This document shows, one piece after another, positions 8,539 through 16,555 of a stretch of DNA of 64,000 bases. Position numbers and translations under genes: made by a program. Position 1 is the stretch's first letter. The number at the start of each line of letters is the position of its first letter. This DNA comes from Paenibacillus sp. Root52 (GTDB taxonomy: Bacteria; Bacillota; Bacilli; Paenibacillales; Paenibacillaceae): assembly GCF_001426865.1 (NCBI RefSeq), contig NZ_LMFO01000029.1, positions 310,001 through 374,000 on the forward strand. Direction: 5' to 3'. The notes beneath the pieces were generated by a model, which did no database searches, was not told the DNA's origin, and was given only the letters and a program-made list of their open reading frames with translations.

Positions 8539-9291
8539 ATGTTGAAGCCGATTGGAGAAATGACGGTGCTAGTTACTGGTGCGAGTGGAGGCATTGGAGC
8601 AGCCATTGCAGAGCGCTTTGCGAGAGTTGGCATGAATGTGGTAATCCACTACATGAAATCACATGAAGCAGCCAATGAAGCGGCTAGAAGATGTATGGAG
8701 CAAGGTAGTGGCAAGGTAATGACGGTATCTGCTGATCTTCGCAGTCGGGAACAGATTGGACGTATGCGAGAGAAGCTGGAAAGTCACGGGCTTATGCCTG
8801 ACATACTGGTCAACAACGCGGGGATATCCCATTATGGAATGCTCGCAGATGTCACGGAAGAAATATGGGATGAAGTGATGGCAATCAATCTGAAAGGTAC
8901 ATTTATGTGTACACAGGAAATGATGCCACATATGATCTCACAACGATATGGACGAATTATTAACGTGTCATCCATATGGGGGTTGTCAGGTGCCTCCTGT
9001 GAAGTTTTGTATTCCACGACTAAAGGAGGCTTAAATGCCTTTACCAAGGCGTTAGCCAAAGAGCTTGCACCATCTGGGGTGACCGTAAATGCGGTCGCTC
9101 CCGGGGCGGTTCAGACATCGATGTTAGACCATCTAGATCAGAATGAGTTGAAAATGTTAGAAGAGGAGATTCCCGCTGGCAGACTTGCTCAGCCTGATGA
9201 AATTTCGTCACTAGTTTATTTCCTCGCCTTGCCAGAGTCTGGATATATTAATGGTCAGATCATTAGCCCTAACGGAGGCTGGCTTACGTAA
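8539..9291 (+). CDS. ymfI: Short-chain dehydrogenase YmfI (EF-P 5-aminopentanone reductase)
   Basis: NAD(P)-dependent SDR, FabG-like, about 250 residues. It has the cofactor loop TGASGGIG near the N-terminus, NNAG, a catalytic Ser (NVSSIWG) and the YxxxK active site (YSTTKGG). In B. subtilis YmfI reduces 5-aminopentanone to 5-aminopentanol on Lys32 of elongation factor P; that function is taken from the family and its place after yfmF-yfmH. I chose ATG 8539 because AGGGGA (8523-8528) precedes it; an in-frame ATG at 8518 has no binding site. Confidence 0.85.
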   Translation: MLKPIGEMTVLVTGASGGIGAAIAERFARVGMNVVIHYMKSHEAANEAARRCMEQGSGKVMTVSADLRSREQIGRMREKLESHGLMPDILVNNAGISHYGMLADVTEEIWDEVMAINLKGTFMCTQEMMPHMISQRYGRIINVSSIWGLSGASCEVLYSTTKGGLNAFTKALAKELAPSGVTVNAVAPGAVQTSMLDHLDQNELKMLEEEIPAGRLAQPDEISSLVYFLALPESGYINGQIISPNGGWLT

Positions 9292-9411
9292 TCCGCTTGG
9301 ATATAAGACTAGAGCATAGCTGGATGATTTACCCTGTATATAAAATGTTCGGAAAGCACATATTACAACTGTTGATTTTAAATCTCATGCGACAGCTAAG
9401 GAGGATTTATC

Positions 9412-9675
9412 ATGTCAACAGAAAAAACAGTGGTCTCTAACTTTGACACTTGGAAGAAGTTCTTAGGTGGTCGCGTACTGCAAGCAGAGAAGATGGGGAT
9501 GAGTGAAGATACCATCAACAAACTTGCCTACGAGATCGGTGACTTTCTGGATGAGAAAGTCGATCCGGCGAACCATTCCAACCGCGCATTGAAGGAATTA
9601 TGGGATGTCGGCGATGCAGATGAGCGTCGCACGATCGCGTGCCTGATGGTCAAACTGGCCAAACAAAACGCATAA
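9412..9675 (+). CDS. ymfJ: DUF3243 protein (YmfJ)
   Basis: Small soluble helical protein of 87 residues, DUF3243 family, function unknown, conserved after ymfI in Bacilli. Typical stretch: NFDTWKKFLGGRVLQAEKMG, and a basic C-terminus. The ATG at 9412 is preceded by AAGGAGGA (9399-9406). A 120-base gap before it and a terminator after it suggest it is a separate transcript. Confidence 0.9.
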   Translation: MSTEKTVVSNFDTWKKFLGGRVLQAEKMGMSEDTINKLAYEIGDFLDEKVDPANHSNRALKELWDVGDADERRTIACLMVKLAKQNA

Positions 9676-9690
9676 GTTTCACAGATGGAG

Positions 9691-9714
9691 AGCTCCCGCA
9701 AGGGGGCTTTTCTC
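9691..9714 (+). terminator. Terminator after ymfJ
   Basis: AGCTCCC (9691-9697) pairs with GGGGGCT (9702-9708) around a GCAA loop, followed by TTTTCT. Confidence 0.85.
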
Positions 9715-9717
9715 TAA

Positions 9718-9739
9718 TGATTACAGACTGATTACAGAC
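9718..9739. repeat. 11-bp tandem duplication
   Basis: TGATTACAGAC occurs twice head to tail (9718-9728, 9729-9739), just upstream of the ymfK promoter. It may be chance slippage or a regulator site. Confidence 0.5.
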
Positions 9740-9745
9740 CTGTTC

Positions 9746-9774
9746 TTGTAATTCATTTTCATTTTATATATCAT
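9746..9774 (+). promoter_or_regulatory. Likely sigma-A promoter of ymfK
   Basis: TTGTAA (9746-9751), 17 bases, TATCAT (9769-9774). Confidence 0.55.
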
Positions 9775-9873
9775 TAACGTGACCCATTTTTAGAAGATGA
9801 CTCAGTTTGCCGTCTCAAGGACGCGTTCTGTTGCTGTCGAATAATGTGGAATAATGCATTACGGGGTGTTCAA

Positions 9874-10641
9874 ATGGAATCTAAACAATGGTATATGGAA
9901 TACAAAATACATAAGAACAGACCCGGCCTTTTGGGGGATATCGCCTCCATGCTGGGGATGCTTGAAGTGAATATATTGACTATCAATGGTGTTGAGGGTA
10001 AAACTCGTGGTATGCTTCTTGAATCGGATGATGATGAGAAGATTCGTCTATTAGGCGAGATGCTTGCTAAGGTTAACAGCATTACCGTGTCAGCTTTGCG
10101 CCAACCGAAGCTAGTTGATATACTGGCTGTTCGTCATGGTCGATATATCGACCGTGATTCTGATGATCGTAAAACATTTCGTTTTACACGCGATGAACTT
10201 GGGTTACTTGTGGACTTTTTGGGTGAAGTATTTAAAAGGGAAGGTAATCAGGTTATCGGGTTACGCGGTATGCCGCGCGTAGGGAAAACCGAATCCATTA
10301 TTGCGGGTAGTGTGTGTGCGATGAAACGTTGGACCTTTGTGTCGTCCACCCTCCTTCGTCAGACCATAAGGAGTCAATTATCCGAGGACGAAATGAATCC
10401 AAACAATGTATTTATCATCGATGGTATTGTTAGTACAATTCGTTCGAGCGAACGGCACTATAACTTGTTACAGGATATCATGACGATGCCAAGTACTAAG
10501 GTTATTGAGCATCCAGATATTTTTGTACAGGAATCTGAGTATGATTATAATGATTTTGACATTATCATCGAGCTTCGGAACAATCCAGGCGAAGAAATTA
10601 TTTATGATACGTTTACGGCCAGCTACACCGATGAACTGTAA
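9874..10641 (+). CDS. ymfK: DUF3388 protein (YmfK): ACT-like domain plus P-loop
   Basis: Conserved Bacillota protein of unknown role, 255 residues. Residues 1-70 look like an ACT ligand-binding domain (YKIHKNRPGLLGDIASMLGM and VNILTINGVEGKTRGM). From about residue 130 there is a P-loop GMPRVGKTE and a possible Walker B (NNVFIIDGIVS), so it may bind nucleotide. No membrane segment. ATG 9874 is preferred over ATG 9844 because GGGGTG lies six bases before it. It precedes rodZ, as in B. subtilis, but a 195-base gap separates them. Confidence 0.85.
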   Translation: MESKQWYMEYKIHKNRPGLLGDIASMLGMLEVNILTINGVEGKTRGMLLESDDDEKIRLLGEMLAKVNSITVSALRQPKLVDILAVRHGRYIDRDSDDRKTFRFTRDELGLLVDFLGEVFKREGNQVIGLRGMPRVGKTESIIAGSVCAMKRWTFVSSTLLRQTIRSQLSEDEMNPNNVFIIDGIVSTIRSSERHYNLLQDIMTMPSTKVIEHPDIFVQESEYDYNDFDIIIELRNNPGEEIIYDTFTASYTDEL

Positions 10642-10681
10642 GGCTGCGTGAAAGATCATGAAATAGATTAGCACCAACTAG

Positions 10682-10797
10682 AGCATTTTGCACAATCCGA
10701 AAGATCAACTATCAAACCCATAGAGTCTGGGCGAGACTTCGTTTTTCGTCTAGATTTTGTACCCTTGAGCATGTGGGATCGAATGATGCAAAATGCT
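10682..10797. repeat. Long-range inverted repeat upstream of rodZ
   Basis: AGCATTTTGCA (10682-10692) and its exact complement TGCAAAATGCT (10787-10797) are separated by 94 bases and fill the ymfK-rodZ gap. The pair could close the base of a structured leader or bind a regulator as two half-sites. Confidence 0.5.
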
Positions 10798-10835
10798 GAC
10801 TAAAGAGAAAAAGAAAAACTGAAGGAGGAGATGGC

Positions 10836-11870
10836 ATGTCTGAACTGGGTCAGCAGTTGAGAGAGGCCCGGCTGCAAAAAGGGATGAGTCTTGACGACGT
10901 ACAGGAAATGACTAAAATTCGCAAAAGGTACTTGGAGGCAATAGAAGCAGGGGATTACAAGGTGCTTCCAGGTAGCTTCTATGTGCGTGCGTTCATTAAA
11001 ACCTATGCGGAAACGGTTGGACTGAACCCTGATGAGCTGTTAGAGGGTCACAAAAAGGATGTACCGGCAGAGGAAGCCGAAGCGACTATGGAGCCTGTTA
11101 TTCAGAAGCGTTCCAGTCGTCCGGTCGAGCGGAACACTCGTTGGATGTCAGTCGCTTTAATGTGGACATTCCCGTTATTAATTCTAGTGTTGCTTTATGC
11201 CTTTTGGTCTTCGGGCAAGGGTGGAGATGAAACTCCAAGTCTGGATGATACAAAGATTACAGATAGCCAGCAACAACCAGATGATAAGCCAGATCAACCT
11301 GCGGATAACGGACAGGCGGCTAATCCACCATCTACGGAAACAGGTGGAGATGAAGGTATTGCAGGTGGTAACGGTGGAGGTCAAGAAGATACAGGACAGA
11401 CAGGTGAACAAACCGATGATTCTGAAGGCCAAACGCCAGAGGACACAGAGGAGGAGCCTACCAGTCCGCCTACAGGGGTAGCTGTGACTGAAGATGGCAA
11501 ATCAGGCAATATCACAAACTTTAAAGTGAGTGGAAGTGCAGGACAGCCTGTGACGGTAACGATTAATGCTTCAGGTGAGAGCTGGCTTGAGGTGTACAAA
11601 GGTGAAAATTCCAGCGGCGAAAAACTGCAGTTCGGTATGACTGCTGATGGAAACTCATTTACGTTTAATCTGGATAGCACAGGTCTTTACATTAAATCCG
11701 GTCGTGCTTCAGCGACGACTATTGAGGTAGGCGGACAAGTGGTAACAGATGGTAAAGCCACGAATCGGATCCGTTTACAGCTTGGGGATGACAGTGCTGC
11801 TACCACAACAACGGATAGTGTAGACTCTACATCAACGGACGGAAGCGAAGGCACAGCCACTGGCGAATAA
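10836..11870 (+). CDS. rodZ: RodZ-like HTH membrane protein (YmfM)
   Basis: Cytoskeletal adaptor of the RodZ family that links MreB filaments to the membrane and cell-wall machinery. The 344-residue product has an N-terminal helix-turn-helix of the HTH_25 type (QQLREARLQKGMSLDDVQEM, about 3-70), one transmembrane segment at about 104-124, a long Gly/Asp/Gln/Thr-rich low-complexity extracellular linker (about 125-215) and a C-terminal beta-rich DUF4115 domain (about 220-310) with GESWLEVY. ATG 10836 follows AAGGAGG. Position between ymfK and pgsA matches ymfM of B. subtilis. Confidence 0.88.
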   Translation: MSELGQQLREARLQKGMSLDDVQEMTKIRKRYLEAIEAGDYKVLPGSFYVRAFIKTYAETVGLNPDELLEGHKKDVPAEEAEATMEPVIQKRSSRPVERNTRWMSVALMWTFPLLILVLLYAFWSSGKGGDETPSLDDTKITDSQQQPDDKPDQPADNGQAANPPSTETGGDEGIAGGNGGGQEDTGQTGEQTDDSEGQTPEDTEEEPTSPPTGVAVTEDGKSGNITNFKVSGSAGQPVTVTINASGESWLEVYKGENSSGEKLQFGMTADGNSFTFNLDSTGLYIKSGRASATTIEVGGQVVTDGKATNRIRLQLGDDSAATTTTDSVDSTSTDGSEGTATGE

Positions 11871-11943
11871 CCGAAGTCACTGCGGGGGACACTAACGTTG
11901 TCTTAACTTGCAGTTAATCTTCGGTAAAGCGAGGTGGAAGGCT

Positions 11944-12108
11944 ATGACAGTCAGCTGGATCGTAACAGGTTTAGGGATTATTGTCAGCCTCCTGGGGTAC
12001 TATTTAACCCCGAGCGCTTGGGGTTACGGAATTTTGGGCTTTGGACTTGCACATGTGATTTTGGGTGTGCTTGATATGTTCAGACAACCAAACCGCAGCA
12101 GGTATTAA
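11944..12108 (+). CDS. Small two-helix membrane protein, unknown function
   Basis: 54-residue hydrophobic protein with two predicted membrane segments (VSWIVTGLGIIVSLLGYYL and GYGILGFGLAHVILGVLDMF) and a short basic tail (RQPNRSRY). ATG 11944 is chosen for GAGGTGGAAGG just upstream; the longer frame from 11908 lacks a binding site. It lies 73 bases after rodZ and before a strong terminator, so it is probably the last gene of that transcript. No family recognised. Confidence 0.7.
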   Translation: MTVSWIVTGLGIIVSLLGYYLTPSAWGYGILGFGLAHVILGVLDMFRQPNRSRY

Positions 12109-12116
12109 GCTATAAG

Positions 12117-12183
12117 ACAACAGTAAGAAAAAGCATTCTTGATCAGCCAACCATGGAGGGTCAAGAATGCTTTTTCTGTTGTT
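12117..12183. terminator. Strong terminator, probably bidirectional
   Basis: AAAAAGCATTCTTGA (12128-12142) and its exact complement (12161-12175) form a 15-bp stem, with ACAACAG/CTGTTGT extending the base. A-rich left and T-rich right sides allow use in either direction. Confidence 0.9.
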
Positions 12184-12222
12184 TATCTTCTCTAAAATTA
12201 GACTTTTCAATAGGGTATCCTC

Positions 12223-12228
12223 TATAAT
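12223..12228 (+). promoter_or_regulatory. Probable -10 element of yajQ
   Basis: TATAAT at 12223-12228 precedes yajQ by about 40 bases; the -35 region (TAGACT near 12199) is weak. Confidence 0.45.
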
Positions 12229-12266
12229 GTTACACAGAACATATGATAACTGAAAGGGTGACCGGT

Positions 12267-12758
12267 TTGAGTTCAGAAAATTCTTTTGATATCGTGTCCA
12301 AGATGGACTTGCAGGAACTGACTAATGCCGTAACACAAACGGAAAAGGAAATAGGCACACGTTATGATTTCAAGGGGAGCAAGAGTAGCTTGAAATTGGA
12401 CAAGGATGCTCTAACAATTGTGTCTGATGACGAGACCAAGCTCAAGTCTGTCATTGATGTGTTACAATCGAAGATGGCTAAACGAGGTCTGCCGCTGAAG
12501 AACATTGATTATGGCAAGGTTGAACCAGCTTCTTCGGGAACCGTTCGTCAACGTCTGAGCTTCAAACAAGGAATTGACCAGGATATTGCTAAAAAAATCA
12601 ATATTTTGATCCGTGATTCCAAGATGAAGGTGAAGAGTCAGATTCAGGGTGATCAACTACGGGTAACTGGAAAAAGTAAGAATGATTTGCAAGCGGTAAT
12701 GCAATTGTTGAACGGTGCAAATCTGCCACTAGATCTGCAGTATACCAACTTTAAATAA
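12267..12758 (+). CDS. yajQ: YajQ-family nucleotide-binding protein
   Basis: UPF0234/YajQ protein of 163 residues, two ferredoxin-like domains; some homologues bind cyclic di-GMP or tRNA and nucleotides. Family hallmarks: SFDIVSKMDLQEL at the N-terminus, RYDFKGS, and the ending LQYTNFK. TTG 12267 is preferred because AAGGGTG (12254-12260) sits in front and the resulting length and N-terminus match the family; the ATG at 12243 would add eight atypical residues. This gene is an insertion relative to the B. subtilis rodZ-pgsA order. Confidence 0.92.
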   Translation: MSSENSFDIVSKMDLQELTNAVTQTEKEIGTRYDFKGSKSSLKLDKDALTIVSDDETKLKSVIDVLQSKMAKRGLPLKNIDYGKVEPASSGTVRQRLSFKQGIDQDIAKKINILIRDSKMKVKSQIQGDQLRVTGKSKNDLQAVMQLLNGANLPLDLQYTNFK

Positions 12759-12773
12759 GCCATGCGTTCAGGG

Positions 12774-12798
12774 CGCTTGAAATTCACAAGCGTTTTTT
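12774..12798 (+). terminator. Terminator after yajQ
   Basis: CGCTTG (12774-12779) pairs with CAAGCG (12787-12792) followed by six T. The T run is also the start of the pgsA -35 hexamer. Confidence 0.85.
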
Positions 12799-12825
12799 GA
12801 CACTGCAATGGGCGTATATTATACT
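12797..12825 (+). promoter_or_regulatory. Sigma-A promoter of pgsA
   Basis: TTGACA (12797-12802), 17 bases, TATACT (12820-12825): near-perfect consensus. It predicts a leader of about 250 bases before pgsA. Confidence 0.85.
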
Positions 12826-12910
12826 AAGTGTGCATTGCTGGCAATCCATCATATTAGCCCAGTCATCATCGTTTGCTGACTTTGTGATATGCAGTACATT
12901 TTCTGGAAGT

Positions 12911-12961
12911 CACCGGAACGTTTTAAACGCTTTTACGTTTGAACGGTGGACTTTATTTTTT
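12911..12961 (+). promoter_or_regulatory. Terminator-like hairpin in the pgsA leader
   Basis: CACCG (12911-12915) and TTTAAACG (12922-12929) pair with CGTTTGAACGGTG (12936-12948), leaving a six-base bulge; ACTTTATTTTTT follows. It could act as an attenuator. The remaining leader (12962-13065) shows no feature I can name. Confidence 0.4.
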
Positions 12962-13083
12962 GCGTTTTTTACATAGTGAGGTATGTTGCTGAAGTGGCCT
13001 GTACAAATTACAAGTTTCTGATGATGCGTCTGGGATAAAGATGAGTGTTTGGAGTTATTGGAGGATAAGAGGGAGGGCGTCTT

Positions 13084-13671
13084 GTGAATTTACCCAACCG
13101 GATTACGCTTGCACGAATTTGCTTAATCCCTTTTTTGATGGTGTTTCTGCTTGTGGATTTTCCATTTTATCCGGAGCCGTTGCAGCTTGGAAGCTTTTCG
13201 CTTCCTTATAATCAATTGATTGCGGCTGTAATTTTTCTCATTGCAGCAAGTACAGATGGAATCGATGGTTACTTGGCACGTAAGAACAATATGGTTACTA
13301 ATCTTGGCAAGCTGCTTGATCCTTTGGCAGACAAGCTGTTGGTGACTGCTGTACTCATTTCGCTCGTAGAAATGGGCAAGTTAGATTCCTGGATCGCTGT
13401 CGTGATCATTAGCCGTGAATTTGCAGTCACAGGTCTCCGCCAGATTGCATTGCTGGATGGATCTGTTGTAGCGGCAAGCAATTGGGGCAAGCTAAAAACC
13501 GTTGTGCAAATTGTAGCTATTGTACTGCTTCTGCTGAATAATTTCCCGTTCTCTTACACAGGGGTTCATGTGGATGTTATCGCAGTGTGGGCTGCAGCGA
13601 TTATAACAATCTGGTCAGGAATTGATTATTTTATTAAAAACAAAAACTTGCTTAATTTATCAAAAGCGTAA
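13084..13671 (+). CDS. pgsA: CDP-diacylglycerol-glycerol-3-phosphate 3-phosphatidyltransferase
   Basis: Integral membrane enzyme making phosphatidylglycerophosphate, the committed step to phosphatidylglycerol and cardiolipin. The 195-residue product has the CDP-alcohol phosphotransferase motif at about residues 58-84, with DGIDGYLAR then LGKLLDPLADK, giving the metal-binding aspartates, and four to five hydrophobic segments. GTG 13084 follows AGGGAGGGCG. Located before cinA-recA, as in other Bacilli. Confidence 0.95.
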   Translation: MNLPNRITLARICLIPFLMVFLLVDFPFYPEPLQLGSFSLPYNQLIAAVIFLIAASTDGIDGYLARKNNMVTNLGKLLDPLADKLLVTAVLISLVEMGKLDSWIAVVIISREFAVTGLRQIALLDGSVVAASNWGKLKTVVQIVAIVLLLLNNFPFSYTGVHVDVIAVWAAAIITIWSGIDYFIKNKNLLNLSKA

Positions 13672-13713
13672 TCGTTCCGGAAAACGGGTAATTTAGAAGG
13701 AACAATTTGTACT

Positions 13714-13747
13714 AAGGGCAATAGGAAAACATCCTATTGCCCTTTGA
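13714..13747. terminator. Hairpin between pgsA and cinA
   Basis: A 13-bp perfect inverted repeat (AAGGGCAATAGGA at 13714-13726, complement 13732-13744) with a five-base loop. The following TTTGAATA is a poor T tract, so it may be a weak terminator or an mRNA processing or stability element. Confidence 0.6.
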
Positions 13748-13777
13748 ATACTCACAGCGTGCACAGGAGGATATAGA

Positions 13778-15034
13778 ATGAAGGCAGAAATCATTGCGGT
13801 TGGCACAGAGCTATTGCTTGGACAGATTGTGAATACCAATGCGAGATATTTGTCTCGCGAATTAGCCGCGATCGGAATTGATGTGTATTTCCAAACAGTT
13901 GTTGGGGACAATCTAAGTCGCCTTAGTGAAGCAATCCGCATTGCTCAGAGTCGTGCAGATGTCATTTTATTTTCCGGTGGCATTGGGCCAACACAGGATG
14001 ATTTAACCAAGGATGCATTGGCTGAAGTGTTAGGTCGTAAGCTGCATATAGATCGACTAGCGATGGACAAAATAGAAGGCTTTTTCAGGGATCGAAATGT
14101 TACGATGACCGAGAATAATCGCCGTCAGGCTATCGTTATTGAAGGGGGAACACCTCTAGCTAACGAGACGGGGCTTGCAGCGGGAAATGCCATCTCGGAC
14201 AATGGAAAACACTATGTAGTTATGCCTGGGCCGCCTAAAGAGCTGATTCCTATGTTTGAGCAGGAGGTTAAGCCATGGCTCTTCCAACATGTTCTGACAG
14301 AAGAGATGCCGATCTATTCCAGAATGCTGAAGTTTGCAGGTATAGGGGAGTCGGCTTTGGAGGATCGTCTGCTTGATCTGATCGACGGACAGACAGACCC
14401 TACGATTGCTCCGTATGCAAGCGAAGGGGAGGTTACCGTGCGTGTCTCTACCAAAGCACCGAATGAGGGAGAGGCGCAGGTTAAGCTGGATGCGATGGAA
14501 GTTCAGATTCGTGAGCGTTTGCCAGAGCATCTGTACGCCAATGAGGATGTGCCTATTGAGTATACGATCGTTACGATGATGGCTGATATGGGTCTGACTC
14601 TTAGTGCTGCTGAGAGCTGCACAGGCGGGCTTGTCATGCAGAGCCTGACATCAATTCCAGGCAGCGCGGCTATTCTTAAAGGCGGAATTGTATGTTATTC
14701 CAATGAGATGAAAGAAAAATTGCTGAACGTTCCTCATGATTATCTTGAGGGTGAAGATGCGCCCGGAGCGGTAAGTCCTGAGGTTGCTAAAGTATTGGCA
14801 GAGCAGGTGCGCATGATTGGTGATGCTAACTTTGGATTAGCTGTTACAGGTGTCGCAGGGCCGGGGTATTCTGAGCGTAAGCCCCCTGGTCTTGTCTTCA
14901 TTGCTCTAGCTGAACGCGGCAAAGAGACGGAAATCCATGAATTACGTATTAACGGTAATCGGGAAACGGTTCGCATCCGTTCGACCAAATCTATCTTGTA
15001 CCGATTGTGGCGCAAGCTTGTTGAAATAGATTAG
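13778..15034 (+). CDS. cinA: CinA competence/damage-inducible protein A
   Basis: Two-domain protein of 418 residues. The N-terminal MoCF-like (COG1058) domain, with GTELLLGQIVNTNARYLS and FSGGIGPTQDDLTKD, is linked to ADP-ribose pyrophosphatase activity in some homologues. The C-terminal CinA domain (about 255-415), with AAESCTGGLV and AVTGVAGPG, is the nicotinamide mononucleotide deamidase type, feeding pyridine nucleotide recycling. ATG 13778 follows AGGAGG. It precedes recA, with which it is often co-induced. Confidence 0.95.
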   Translation: MKAEIIAVGTELLLGQIVNTNARYLSRELAAIGIDVYFQTVVGDNLSRLSEAIRIAQSRADVILFSGGIGPTQDDLTKDALAEVLGRKLHIDRLAMDKIEGFFRDRNVTMTENNRRQAIVIEGGTPLANETGLAAGNAISDNGKHYVVMPGPPKELIPMFEQEVKPWLFQHVLTEEMPIYSRMLKFAGIGESALEDRLLDLIDGQTDPTIAPYASEGEVTVRVSTKAPNEGEAQVKLDAMEVQIRERLPEHLYANEDVPIEYTIVTMMADMGLTLSAAESCTGGLVMQSLTSIPGSAAILKGGIVCYSNEMKEKLLNVPHDYLEGEDAPGAVSPEVAKVLAEQVRMIGDANFGLAVTGVAGPGYSERKPPGLVFIALAERGKETEIHELRINGNRETVRIRSTKSILYRLWRKLVEID

Positions 15035-15048
15035 TTCTTCCGCTTGGT

Positions 15049-15077
15049 TTGCTTTTACAGTGCAAAACAGGTATAAT
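15049..15077 (+). promoter_or_regulatory. Sigma-A promoter between cinA and recA
   Basis: TTGCTT (15049-15054), 17 bases, TATAAT (15072-15077). A terminator hairpin begins only about seven bases after the predicted start, implying a transcript of about 50 bases or an attenuated leader to recA. Confidence 0.6.
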
Positions 15078-15090
15078 TTTAACAGACGGA

Positions 15091-15136
15091 AGAACCGTAG
15101 AATCAGGCACTTTAGCCTTGTTTACGGTTCTTTTTT
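15091..15136 (+). terminator. Terminator between cinA and recA
   Basis: AGAACCGTA (15091-15099) pairs with TACGGTTCT (15123-15131), followed by six T. The loop is 23 bases. Confidence 0.85.
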
Positions 15137-15191
15137 CTGTTTAATTCCAGGTTTTCTTGAGGAAGAGGCGCCTCGGCCTTTACAAAAAAAA

Positions 15192-15205
15192 CGAATGTAT
15201 GTTCG
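15192..15205. promoter_or_regulatory. LexA (SOS) box of recA
   Basis: CGAATGTATGTTCG differs from the Gram-positive LexA/DinR consensus CGAACRNRYGTTYG at one position. It ends ten bases before the recA -35 element. Confidence 0.85.
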
Positions 15206-15214
15206 AAAAAAAGC

Positions 15215-15243
15215 TTGGCAAACGTGTTAAAACAAGGTATCAT
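15215..15243 (+). promoter_or_regulatory. Sigma-A promoter of recA
   Basis: TTGGCA (15215-15220), 17 bases, TATCAT (15238-15243), directly downstream of the LexA box, so recA is expected to be SOS-induced. Confidence 0.75.
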
Positions 15244-15274
15244 TATCTTATAAACAGTAAAGGGTGTGAGCATA

Positions 15275-16339
15275 TTGTCAGACCGTCGTGCCGCGCTTGA
15301 TATGGCGCTCCGTCAAATAGAGAAGCAATTTGGTAAAGGATCCATCATGAAACTGGGTGAGTCGACCCACATGCAAGTGGAAATTATTCCCAGCGGTTCC
15401 TTGGCTCTGGATATTGCATTAGGAACAGGCGGCTTGCCTAAAGGCCGGATTGTTGAAATATATGGACCTGAATCTTCTGGTAAAACAACTGTAGCACTAC
15501 ATGCGATTGCTGAAGTGCAAAAAGTAGGAGGACAAGCTGCATTTATCGATGCCGAGCATGCTCTTGACCCCCAATATGCAAGTAAGCTTGGTGTTAACAT
15601 CGATGAATTGCTTCTGTCTCAGCCAGACACGGGTGAGCAAGGGCTTGAAATTGCAGAAGCACTCGTTCGCAGTGGTGCTGTGGATATTGTCGTTATTGAC
15701 TCCGTTGCTGCATTGGTACCTAAAGCTGAAATTGAAGGCGAAATGGGGGATTCCCACGTTGGTTTGCAGGCACGTCTGATGTCACAGGCGTTGCGTAAAT
15801 TGTCGGGTGCAATCAGCAAATCCAAAACAATCGCAATCTTCATTAACCAGCTTCGTGAAAAAGTTGGGGTTATGTTTGGTAACCCTGAAACAACACCTGG
15901 TGGTCGTGCCTTGAAATTCTACTCCACAGTTCGCTTGGACGTTCGTCGGATTGAAAGTATCAAGTCAGGCAATGACATCATCGGGAACCGTACACGTATA
16001 AAAGTGGTTAAGAATAAAGTAGCACCACCGTTTAAACAAGCTGAAGTTGATATCATGTACGGTGAGGGTATCTCTAGAGAAGGTAGTATCATTGACATTG
16101 GTACAGAACTGGATATCGTTAACAAAAGTGGTGCATGGTATTCCTATGAGGGCGAGCGTCTAGGACAAGGTCGCGAAAATGCGAAGCAATTCATGAAAGA
16201 GCACAAAGAAATTGCCCAAGTAATTGAGCAAAAAATTCGTGAAGAAAGCAATTTAACGACGCTAGTTCCTGCTCCAACAACTGATGATCAGAAAAAAGAA
16301 GAAGCAGAAGAACAAGAATTGTTTGAAATTAACGAGTAA
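15275..16339 (+). CDS. recA: Recombinase RecA
   Basis: ATP-dependent strand-exchange protein and SOS co-protease. The 354-residue product has Walker A GPESSGKT at about 64-71, the Walker B region IVVIDSVAALVPKAEIEGEM, loop L2 region GVMFGNPETTPGGRALKFYS, and the C-terminal acidic tail (EEAEEQELFEINE). TTG 15275 gives the conserved N-terminus MSDRRAALDMAL and is eight bases from AGGGTG; a GTG at 15266 in frame would add three residues. Single gene between the LexA-regulated promoter and strong hairpins. Confidence 0.97.
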   Translation: MSDRRAALDMALRQIEKQFGKGSIMKLGESTHMQVEIIPSGSLALDIALGTGGLPKGRIVEIYGPESSGKTTVALHAIAEVQKVGGQAAFIDAEHALDPQYASKLGVNIDELLLSQPDTGEQGLEIAEALVRSGAVDIVVIDSVAALVPKAEIEGEMGDSHVGLQARLMSQALRKLSGAISKSKTIAIFINQLREKVGVMFGNPETTPGGRALKFYSTVRLDVRRIESIKSGNDIIGNRTRIKVVKNKVAPPFKQAEVDIMYGEGISREGSIIDIGTELDIVNKSGAWYSYEGERLGQGRENAKQFMKEHKEIAQVIEQKIREESNLTTLVPAPTTDDQKKEEAEEQELFEINE

Positions 16340-16413
16340 TTTACTGAACTCCTGAGGCTTGTCTGATTGTGACTTGACTATACACAGGAAATAAGGTTTG
16401 TGGCTCGCATTGT

Positions 16414-16449
16414 CCAACAGCCTCTGTCCCATAGGACAGGGGCTGTTGG
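16414..16449. repeat. 16-bp hairpin without T tract after recA
   Basis: CCAACAGCCTCTGTCC (16414-16429) pairs with 16434-16449 (one G-U pair) around CATA. CACGC follows instead of T residues, so it is not a standard terminator; it may protect the recA mRNA 3' end. Confidence 0.6.
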
Positions 16450-16470
16450 CACGCTAACTGTATAAGATAT

Positions 16471-16497
16471 GGCCGGGCTAAACTCCCGGCCTTTTAT
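16471..16497 (+). terminator. Terminator between recA and recX
   Basis: GGCCGGG (16471-16477) pairs with CCCGGCC (16485-16491), followed by TTTTATC. Confidence 0.8.
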
Positions 16498-16555
16498 CAT
16501 AATGTCTGATCTTCCGTGGAGAGCAGAATTAGCAACGATGAAAGGAGATTAAGGC

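Noticed and set aside
12936..12960. T-box before pgsA suggested by AACGGTGG
   Set aside because: The ACCGCGG part and stem I landmarks are missing.
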